A DNA stretch of 64,000 nucleotides from JAPWJZ01 sp041287865 (GTDB lineage Bacteria; Pseudomonadota; Alphaproteobacteria; Micavibrionales; UBA2020). This document shows positions 17,335 to 23,909 of this stretch, in pieces (the first letter of the stretch is position 1; each line of letters opens with the position of its first letter). Below the pieces are notes generated by a model. That model was given only the letters and a program-made list of their open reading frames with translations, ran no database searches and was not told where the DNA came from. The stretch lies in the NCBI GenBank assembly GCA_041287865.1, contig JBGGMV010000082.1, forward strand, positions 53,797 through 117,796, in the 5' to 3' direction. The translations under genes were made by a program, and so were the position numbers.

Positions 17335-17367
17335 GCAGAACCCCGGCACATTCCGGCCACGCGCCGG

Positions 17368-18327
17368 TTATGCGCCCGGCTTTTTGACGCCGAGGCGATC
17401 TTCCAGCTGACGCTTCATCGTCCTGTAGCTGATTTCAAGCTCTGCCAGTTCGGGCGACGCCGGCAGCGGCGCGATGCGGTCAAGCAGCCGTCCAAACTCG
17501 CCATCGTCCATGGCACGCACGGCGGGGATGGTATGCAGGGGATCGCTGTCCTGCGTGAAGAACTTCCGGTAGAGCGCAAGCGCCGAAGAGGTGTCCGGAT
17601 TAGTGAATTCGGCATCATAAAGCCGCCGCATTTCCGCGCTGTCACCCGCGTCTATTGCCGCGTTAAAGGCCCGCGTGAGGTCTTTCATGCGAAACCCTTC
17701 GCGAACCAAGTGTATTTCGGTATAGCCTTTGCCGCCGTACGAGATGGCAAGGCAAGGCACGAAAGCGCCCTCCACGTAGTCGCGGTTGTTTTCGGGCGCG
17801 GGGGAAAGATAATGCGCGATATGGGGATGGACTTCGGCGGCGTTGAGCCTCTGGCCCGTTTCCTTCTCGTAATTATCGGCATAGTGCGCGGCAAAGGCGC
17901 AGGCATCGCCCTCCTGCAATTGCGACAGGCGAAGGGCCTGCGCGGGAGAAAGATTGCGCGCCGGGCCGATGGTTTCAAACTGCCAGTGATGGCGCAGCTC
18001 ATGCGCCAGGGCGACAGGAACGGCCAGGCCGGAGAGGTTTGTATTTATCTCGATCACCTCGCCCTTGCGCGTATAGATCGAACCCCAGCTGTTCGATTCA
18101 ATGCGCGCGCCGCTCCGCTGCGCGAAAACATAGAATTCGCGTCCGAGCGCGCTCGCCTGAAACACGCCAATCCCGCGCAGCACTTTTTCTCCGGGGGCGC
18201 CTGCAGTGTTTCCTCCTGCCCACATCCCTTCGCGGTCATGCGTGGCGGGGGAGAAAATTCCGCCGAGCAACGTACCCGACAGGATCACGCCCAGCAGCAG
18301 GCGTCTTGTATGGGCAAGATTTTTCAC
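17368..18327 (-). CDS. Exported HExxH putative metallopeptidase (DUF6782-like)
   Basis: The protein (319 residues) starts at GTG 18327 right after CAGGAG and opens with a hydrophobic segment (LLLGVILSGTLLGGIF) acting as signal or anchor. His109-Glu110-Leu-Arg-His113 is an HExxH zinc site (ALAHELRHHWQ), and EGDACAFAAHYA (Glu139/Asp141) offers the third ligand in a gluzincin-like ExDA arrangement. The pattern resembles a putative metallopeptidase family that I believe is catalogued as DUF6782; this name is from memory. It is convergent with the M15 gene and probably acts in the periplasm. A protein with related HExxH and ExDA motifs is at 44189. Confidence 0.7.
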   Translation of the reverse strand: MKNLAHTRRLLLGVILSGTLLGGIFSPATHDREGMWAGGNTAGAPGEKVLRGIGVFQASALGREFYVFAQRSGARIESNSWGSIYTRKGEVIEINTNLSGLAVPVALAHELRHHWQFETIGPARNLSPAQALRLSQLQEGDACAFAAHYADNYEKETGQRLNAAEVHPHIAHYLSPAPENNRDYVEGAFVPCLAISYGGKGYTEIHLVREGFRMKDLTRAFNAAIDAGDSAEMRRLYDAEFTNPDTSSALALYRKFFTQDSDPLHTIPAVRAMDDGEFGRLLDRIAPLPASPELAELEISYRTMKRQLEDRLGVKKPGA

Positions 18328-18675
18328 ACGGACTCCTGTGTTGAAACCGGCATTGGTATCGCGGGGCTATTCTACGCAACTGATGCATTATGTCAATAAT
18401 AATTGCATATTATTTAATTAGACAATGATATTTTACAAGTTTTCCGGCGACGCTTTCCTCCCCGCAGGAAGGGGCGCATTACCTCTAATAATATTGTATC
18501 TGCATTGTATCACTGCGCACGGCACAGGCCCGCGCGGTGATTAATGGGTTTTACCCTGAAAATCCGGCACTTATCGCGCTTTGGGAACCCGACTCCGCAG
18601 GCTCAGGTTTGTTGTCCTAGAAGGGGTATAATTCCCTTTTTGAACGTTTTACCTGCACCACAGAGGAGAAGTACC
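18328..18675. other. Intergenic region with promoter-like elements, no gene seen
   Basis: This 348-bp gap separates two divergent genes. Its first half is AT-rich (18380-18440). A perfect TATAAT at 18627-18632 lies 43 bp before the ATG at 18676 and probably serves that gene, but the spacer upstream holds no consensus -35. No open frame with a ribosome-binding site was found. Confidence 0.5.
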
Positions 18676-18963
18676 ATGAAAACCTTTATCGCCGCTCTGG
18701 CCCTCACGGCCCTGATGATCCCGACTATCGCTTCGGCTGACATGATCACCACCACACGCACGACCCGCGACGGGGATATGACCATCCAGACGCAAAGCGC
18801 GTCGGAATCGCCCTTCGCCGGCAGCTACAGCCGCGTACGTGAAACGACGATCGTAAAAACCTATAAACCCGCGCCGTCCGACACCGACTACTCGTCGAAC
18901 TTCGTGAATCCGGGCTCGGTTGAAACCTCGACCGAAGTCAGGGAATACACCACCGTCCGCTAA
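18676..18963 (+). CDS. Small exported protein of unknown function
   Basis: AGAGGAG precedes ATG 18676, giving a 95-residue protein with a standard Sec signal peptide (MKTFIAALALTALM...ASA, cleavage expected after about residue 21). The mature part of about 74 residues is Thr/Ser-rich (TTRTTRDGDMTIQ, STEVREYTTV) and probably beta-structured. No Cys is present. A perfect TATAAT lies upstream and a strong terminator directly follows, so it is monocistronic. The combination of short exported product and tight transcription unit suggests an abundant envelope or secreted protein. No family recognised. Confidence 0.7.
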   Translation: MKTFIAALALTALMIPTIASADMITTTRTTRDGDMTIQTQSASESPFAGSYSRVRETTIVKTYKPAPSDTDYSSNFVNPGSVETSTEVREYTTVR

Positions 18964-18985
18964 TTTAGCGGACGTAGCTGGTAAA

Positions 18986-19045
18986 AAGCCTATCGCGCGC
19001 CTCCCGTCGGGAAGATTCCCCGGGACTCGCGCGATAGCTTTTTTT
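18986..19045 (+). terminator. Rho-independent terminator
   Basis: A perfect 10-bp stem, CTATCGCGCG (18990-18999) with CGCGCGATAG (19028-19037), encloses a 28-nt loop that contains a further small hairpin, and is followed by CT and seven T. It ends the small exported-protein transcript; the convergent gene ends at 19062. Confidence 0.88.
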
Positions 19046-19061
19046 ATGGCTGGATTTTATC

Positions 19062-20042
19062 TTAAGGCTTCGGACGGTTCATGCCCGGCACGCCCGGGAT
19101 GATATGCGCGGGCGGCGCGACCGAGCCCTTCTCCGCCTTCAGGCCCTGCAGCCCGATGCCGGAGAGCGCGGTTTTCTTGCGGAACAGCGCGTTGATGGGC
19201 GAATAGTCGAAGCTCGACGTGCGCTCCAGGATGCCCTGGATGTCGGGGAAATCCTTGGCGATGCGCGGCAGCATTTCGCGGCGGATCGCTTCCACCTTTT
19301 TGCTGTCGTATTGCGGCACGTTCGGGCCGGGGCCTTTTTCTTCGGGGCGCGATTCAGGCGCGCGGCCGGTGGCCTGTTCGGCGGCGAAGCGTTCTTCCGC
19401 TTCCAGCAGCAGCGACAGCGTTTCCGCCATGTTGCGCGGTTTCAAACCTAAACTGGTGACGTGTTTGTAAGCGTTGGCGACCATCTGGATGCCGTTGTCG
19501 AGCGTCAGCGTCGCGCCCTGCTGGTCGACGATCTCCATGTCGTTACGCGGGCGGCGGCCCATCTGCATCAGCACGGCCTGTAAATATTCTTCGCCGGAGC
19601 CGTTGGAATATTCCCAGCCGTTCAGCATCACCATGTCGGTGATCTTTTCGTCGATCAGCGGGATCCACATGCCCATGAAGTCGTCCTGACCCCATTCAAG
19701 CACTTCTTTTCCGCGCAGGCGTTTTTCGAATTCGGCGGGAGCAACCACCGCGCCGTTGATCTTGTGCGTCCAGGCCTCGGACTCGCGCACGCCGTCGGCG
19801 AGGTTCGGTTTCACAACATGCTCGAAGAATGCGTCGTGATCCTTCTTCGCTTCATCGGGCGTCTTGAAGCCCATCTTGTGCATGTATTCGTAGAGACGCG
19901 GACCCGAGGTAATCGGCACGCTCACGTAAACGAGGTTCTCCGCCTTGATCGTGCTGAAAGCCGCCAGTGCGAACTGCGCCTGCACCATGTGTTCGGGCAC
20001 AAGGTTGTCGGTGCGTTTGGGTACGGTGTTATCTTTTGCCAT
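19062..20042 (-). CDS. DUF4406 / nucleoside 2-deoxyribosyltransferase-like protein
   Basis: The 326-residue protein has a first strand VYVSVPIT (38-45) and a central DMVMLNGWEYSNGSGEEY (136-153), which match the strand-1 and GW.xS.G...E motifs of the nucleoside 2-deoxyribosyltransferase-like fold used by DUF4406 proteins. In characterised enzymes the Glu (here Glu151 or 152) attacks the glycosidic bond of a deoxynucleoside. About 130 extra residues follow the domain and end in a Pro/Gly-rich tail, unlike the short typical members. There is no signal peptide. It may salvage or modify nucleotides; its larger size leaves this open. Confidence 0.55.
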   Translation of the reverse strand: MAKDNTVPKRTDNLVPEHMVQAQFALAAFSTIKAENLVYVSVPITSGPRLYEYMHKMGFKTPDEAKKDHDAFFEHVVKPNLADGVRESEAWTHKINGAVVAPAEFEKRLRGKEVLEWGQDDFMGMWIPLIDEKITDMVMLNGWEYSNGSGEEYLQAVLMQMGRRPRNDMEIVDQQGATLTLDNGIQMVANAYKHVTSLGLKPRNMAETLSLLLEAEERFAAEQATGRAPESRPEEKGPGPNVPQYDSKKVEAIRREMLPRIAKDFPDIQGILERTSSFDYSPINALFRKKTALSGIGLQGLKAEKGSVAPPAHIIPGVPGMNRPKP

Positions 20043-20149
20043 CTGAACCTACCTTAGCCTGTTTGGGGTACTTTGATATGTTTATTTACAGAATTTATAC
20101 TAGCGCCTTGTTTTATCTCGCCTTTTTATTTACCATAATCATAACGAGG

Positions 20150-20390
20150 GTTTCCGCTCAATCCCCGATTCCGGCCGCCCGTCGCGCTGCCCTTGCGCCG
20201 CCCTAGAGCGGCTATAGAGCGCCTCTGGCGGGCCTTCAGCGCAGCTCCAGCGCCTTTCCGCGCGTGCTGCGCGCCGTCTCCGCCGCCTTTGCGCGGGTTT
20301 CCTGCCGATTCCTTGACCGGCACAAGCAAAACGGCCCCTCTTCGCCACCAGGCGGCAACTTCCGTGCCGATGGATTAGGGAAATTAATAG
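20150..20390. other. GC-rich block of uncertain coding status inside a 734-bp gap
   Basis: Between AT-rich flanks, bases about 20160-20370 are strongly GC-rich and open on both strands. The minus strand offers basic 67- and 69-residue frames (20126-20329 and 20139-20348), the plus strand a 61-residue frame; none has a convincing ribosome-binding site. It could be a degraded gene or an RNA. I do not call a gene here. Confidence 0.3.
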
Positions 20391-20499
20391 AGGGGGTTTT
20401 GGTTTATGTCAACTACATAGCGGCGAGCCCCTAAAATTTAGGCGGCATTTTAGCTAAACCATTGGATTGCTTTACGATATTCAAATCTTTTTATGGGAT

Positions 20500-20774
20500 G
20501 ATTGAATTATGCGCATGAGGCGATGCGTATGGCACTGAAAGGCAGATCCCGCATCAGCACCCATGGACAGCCGGAGCACACCGAGCTCGTCCGATCCGCT
20601 CTCTCTGAACCGGATCTCTTTTCAGGCCCTTTCGCCTCCTGCGTAGCGGCAACCACCGGCAAGGGTATCTCCCCCCGGAGCCCTTACCCCGGTTGCCGTG
20701 CGTTCATTTCTTGAGGACTTCACCTCTCCAACCGCGCGCGGTCCGGCTTCCCAGCTGGCCGCGCGCTTTTTTTT
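20500..20774 (+). ncRNA. Candidate orphan transcript: short ORF or structured RNA ending in a strong terminator
   Basis: A plus-strand transcript must end at the terminator at 20734-20774, yet no recognised gene lies before it. Two hairpins precede the terminator: GATCCG/CGGATC (20592-20615) and a long one between GGCAACC (20648-20654) and GGTTGCC (20691-20697) with an inner CCGGCAAGGG/CCCTTACCCCGG stem. The same stretch contains a 61-codon frame from ATG 20529 to 20714, with GAGG eight bases upstream. Stable structure favours an RNA; the ribosome-binding site favours a peptide. I cannot decide, and the family is unknown. Confidence 0.4.
20734..20774 (+). terminator. Rho-independent terminator
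   Basis: GCGCGCGG (20734-20741) pairs perfectly with CCGCGCGC (20759-20766), followed by eight T at 20767-20774. It acts on plus-strand transcription; the minus-strand ankyrin operon ends immediately beyond it at 20777. Confidence 0.92.
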
Positions 20775-20776
20775 GC

Positions 20777-21735
20777 CTAGCGCTTGCCGACAGACGGGGC
20801 GAGTTGGGATATCTTGCGTTCGGAAACCGCCTCGAGCGAAACGGGGCCCTGTTTCGGCGGCGTCATTTCCGGATGCGCCTTGTAGAATTCGCCCGCCCAT
20901 TTCGTGGCGGTTTCATACATGCCTTCATTGCGCGGATCGTTCGAGCCCTGCTGGATCGCGGTCAGCGGGTTCGCGCCCGCCTCCATCAGCGCGTTGAAGA
21001 CGCTCTTTTGCCCGTCGCCCGCCGCATGCAGCGCGAGCCGTTTTCCGTCGCGTCGAACTGCCCGGCCTTGATAATCTTGACCGCATCGGCAGGATTGGTG
21101 GACTGGATTTTCATCATGTGTTCGTCGTTGAATTGCGCGCCCATGCCCTGCAGGAAACCGACCGCGCGTTCCTTGTCGGTCGTGCGGTCGAGCAGGTCGT
21201 TCATGAATCCCGCATCGACGCCTGACGCGCCGGCGATCCCGCATTTCGATAGTAGCCCGCCAGCGCCTTCATAATTCTGGTGGGTGATGACGAGCATGTT
21301 GATGCCATGCCGCAGCGCGGCGGGCGTGAAGTGGTTTTCATCGGCCAGCTTCGTCGCCGCCGTGGCGTCATTGTCCTGGCAGGCCTGGAAATACTGGCGC
21401 AGCACCTCGCCGCCGCTTTTGCCTGGCAATGCGGGAGAAGGTTGCGCGGGAGAAGATTGCACGGGTGAAACGGGGCCGGGATCGTCAATCCCGTTCATCG
21501 TCACGCCGCCCTGTCCCTGCACAATGAGACGGCGGCCATATTCGTCGTCTTTCGGCTTCTCCGGCTCAGGCGGCGGCGTTGCAGGCTCGGTGGCCTCAGC
21601 TTGAGCTTGCGCCGTGCGGTTGTAATCGTCCTGTTGCTGTTGCCGGGTTCTGGCAGCCGCCGCTTCGGCCTCTTCCTGCAGGCGCTTTTGTTCCGCTTTT
21701 TTCTGCTTTTCCGCTTCTTCGTCGTCAAAATCCAT
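20777..21735 (-). pseudogene. Ankyrin-repeat protein gene with a single-base frameshift
   Basis: Starting at ATG 21735 (GAGGGAG upstream) the frame encodes an acidic, Gln/Lys-rich helical N-terminus, a Pro-rich linker and ankyrin-like repeats. At about 21033-21041 it leaves the expected frame: the sequence reads ENG-SRCMRRA, while the next frame continues LALHAAGDGQKSVFNALMEAGANP, a perfect ankyrin consensus, and runs on to 20777. One base appears lost in or beside the GGC codon. Restored, the protein would be about 320 residues. Either the gene is truly broken, or the window has a one-base sequence error, or decoding is rescued by frameshifting. It is the last gene of the ankyrin operon. Confidence 0.75.
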
Positions 21736-21834
21736 CGGCGCAGCTCCCTCGGCATGCAAAAACATGTATGTAAATTATAAGGGAAATATGTTGACGCCGG
21801 CTTAATGCCGCAAAAGGCTGAATTTACTGGATTT

Positions 21835-22443
21835 TTATGTAGACGGCGGGCGGCGCAGGCTGATTTTCTTTACCACCTGCACGGGTGCCTCGGCGCCCTC
21901 GGTGCAGGCCTTGGCCGTTTTCTCGCCGAAGACGCGCGAAGCCGCGCCATTTGCGATTGCGGCCATGCTGCCGTCCTTGTCGTTGAAGACGGTTTCCGCA
22001 AGTGTTTCGCCCTTTGTCGTGAGACAGGTGGGATCGGCGCCGCGATCGATCAGCAGGCGCATCACGCCGGCATGGCCGTAGGCCGCCGCCTGCTGCAGCG
22101 GCGTGTTATCCGTCCATTTTTTTTCGATATCCGCGCCGGCGTCGAGCAGCGCCGCCAGCAGGTCCAGCTTCTCGCCCAGCACCGCGGCATGGAGCGGCGT
22201 CAGGCCGTTGCTGGCCGCATGGTCTGGGTTCGCGCCCGCATCGAGCAGCACGCGCGCCGCCGCTGTCCGGCCCGCAACGCAGGCCTCGAGCAGCGCGGTG
22301 CGGCTGTATTTGTCGCGGCAGATGTCGATATTTTCCGCGCCGTAAGTCTCCGCCCATAGCTTAAGATCCGCGACGCTGTTGCGCTCGGCGGCGTTGTACA
22401 GGTCATACACCGCATCCCGCGTCACCTTGGCCTTGCTAGTCAT
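21835..22443 (-). CDS. Ankyrin-repeat protein
   Basis: The 202-residue protein contains three to four ankyrin repeats (for example SRTALLEACVAGRTAAARVLLDAGANP, NGLTPLHAAVLGEKLDLLAALLDAGAD and NTPLQQAAAYGHAGVMRLLIDRGADP, residues 47-145), flanked by a helical N-cap and a basic C-terminal tail. No signal peptide. Its start overlaps the stop of the upstream gene by 8 bp (22436-22443), indicating translational coupling. Ankyrin repeats bind proteins; the partner is unknown. Confidence 0.85.
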   Translation of the reverse strand: MTSKAKVTRDAVYDLYNAAERNSVADLKLWAETYGAENIDICRDKYSRTALLEACVAGRTAAARVLLDAGANPDHAASNGLTPLHAAVLGEKLDLLAALLDAGADIEKKWTDNTPLQQAAAYGHAGVMRLLIDRGADPTCLTTKGETLAETVFNDKDGSMAAIANGAASRVFGEKTAKACTEGAEAPVQVVKKISLRRPPST

Positions 22444-23053
22444 GCGCCAGCTCCCGTGTCCTGCGCTTCAGCGTGATTTTATGCCCGACCTTTATATCGT
22501 GCACGAGCCCGCCAGTCAGCATCTGCGCCTCGTCGGCGAAGTGGCGGCGGGTCATTTCCAGTTCCAGATACTTCGCGCAGTCGCCCGCGCCGGTTCTGCG
22601 CGCTTCTTCCAGCGCGGTCAGGCCCTTGCCGGTTTTGGCCATGATGTCCGCGCCGTTTTCAATCAGCAGCTTCACGCACTCGAGGTTGCCGTTATGCGCC
22701 GCGCAATGCAGCGGCGTGCTGAGCGCTTCGCCGAAGCGGCTTTCCACTTGCGCGCCTTTTTCGAGCAGCAGCTTCATCGTCCCGGCCGCGCCGGTGCAGG
22801 CGGTGGTGATCAGCGGCGTCGCGCCCTGTTCGTCGGCAAGGTCGATCTGCGCGCCCAGCGTCAGCAGCAGCACGACGATATCGTTGCGCTGTTCCTCGGT
22901 CGCGGTCAGCAGGGCGCTGGCGCCTTCGTAACTGGTGGTATTGACGATGCCGGGGTATTTTTGCGCCATCTCGCGCACGGTTTCCTCGTTGCCGTTGCGT
23001 GCGGCGTCGAACCAGTCGGTATATTCCTCGGGCGTCAGTTGCAGGCGGCTCAT
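22436..23053 (-). CDS. Ankyrin-repeat protein
   Basis: I start this 205-residue protein at ATG 23053, which forms an ATGA overlap with the stop of the upstream gene (23050-23053) and has AAGGGA upstream; the longer frame to 23167 is not needed. Repeats run from about residue 12 to 160, including GATPLITTACTGAAGTMKLLLEKGA and STPLHCAAHNGNLECVKLLIENGAD. The basic C-terminal tail resembles that of the next gene (VGHKITLKRR against VVKKISLRR), so the two are probably duplicates. No export signal. Confidence 0.85.
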   Translation of the reverse strand: MSRLQLTPEEYTDWFDAARNGNEETVREMAQKYPGIVNTTSYEGASALLTATEEQRNDIVVLLLTLGAQIDLADEQGATPLITTACTGAAGTMKLLLEKGAQVESRFGEALSTPLHCAAHNGNLECVKLLIENGADIMAKTGKGLTALEEARRTGAGDCAKYLELEMTRRHFADEAQMLTGGLVHDIKVGHKITLKRRTRELAHD

Positions 23054-23706
23054 GGCGCCATTCCCTTCAACCGGAGCGGGCGCGTGACATGCAGCGGCTG
23101 ATCGATCCCTTCGCGGCACAGGCGCGGCTGTCTCAAAGCCTCGATTTCGGATGACAGCACCGGCCACATTTCGGATTTCGGGTTGCCGTCGCGGCCCATG
23201 GGATTATCAGTGCCGACGTTTTGTTCCGCCATTTGCTGCAGCGTTTCGCCGCGCGAGGTGATCGCATTGGTATCCGCACCCGCGCGGATCAGCATGACCG
23301 CGATATCGCGATAACCGTTCCAGGCCGCATAGTGCAGCGCGGTGGCGTAATCCTGAAAACGCGCATCGAGCGCCGCGCCGGCGGCAATCAACGGCTGTAT
23401 CAGTTCAGGCGCGCCCTGGCTGGCCGCGCCCAGCAGCGGGGGGATCTGTCCCTTCAGGGGTGGTATGTTGGGATCGGCGCCGTATTCCAGCAGCAAGAGG
23501 CCCGCGTCGGCCTTGCGGTAATAGGCCGCCTGTTCCAGCGCGCGCTGCCCGTCACTGTTCACCGCGTCAAGATGCTCTGCGCCATGCGTGGCGACCCATG
23601 ACCTGATGGTCGCGCAGTCGCCGTTGCGGGCGGCCGTGATCACCTGATCCATGGTTTCGTGCGGGGGCGTCGGCGTGAACGCGAATGTGGGCTTGCGCTT
23701 GATCAA
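23050..23706 (-). CDS. Ankyrin-repeat protein, first gene of the operon
   Basis: The 218-residue frame begins at TTG 23706, four bases after AAAGGGA; ATG 23652 (residue 19) is an alternative with a poor leader. Ankyrin repeats cover roughly residues 20-150 (QRALEQAAYYRKADAGLLLLEYGADPN, ATALHYAAWNGYRDIAVMLIRAGADTN). The C-terminus contains a charged segment and the tail VTRPLRLKG, which echoes the basic tails of the following genes. It heads a four-gene ankyrin operon. The 200-bp region upstream is shared with divergent uvrA. Confidence 0.8.
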   Translation of the reverse strand: MIKRKPTFAFTPTPPHETMDQVITAARNGDCATIRSWVATHGAEHLDAVNSDGQRALEQAAYYRKADAGLLLLEYGADPNIPPLKGQIPPLLGAASQGAPELIQPLIAAGAALDARFQDYATALHYAAWNGYRDIAVMLIRAGADTNAITSRGETLQQMAEQNVGTDNPMGRDGNPKSEMWPVLSSEIEALRQPRLCREGIDQPLHVTRPLRLKGMAP

Positions 23707-23872
23707 AACGTCCCTTTCAACGGTTGGGGCTTCAAACTGCGCTAAGTTACCCTATTTTTGTACATTATGTCAAATAAATAGCCCTTTTTCCCCATTCGAT
23801 TTGACAATCCGGAAATGGCATTTAAATCAAGATATTCGACCGGCACATTTATATATGACGCGCGTGAAAATC

Positions 23873-23887
23873 GTTCTATATTTGTTC
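23873..23887 (+). promoter_or_regulatory. LexA (SOS) operator, GTTC-N7-GTTC
   Basis: GTTC at 23873-23876 and GTTC at 23884-23887 are separated by exactly seven bases (TATATTT). This direct repeat is the LexA-binding motif of alphaproteobacteria. It lies 22 bp before the uvrA start, where bound LexA would block transcription until DNA damage. Confidence 0.9.
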
Positions 23888-23909
23888 TGGTTTGGTGGAG
23901 AGGGCGAAA

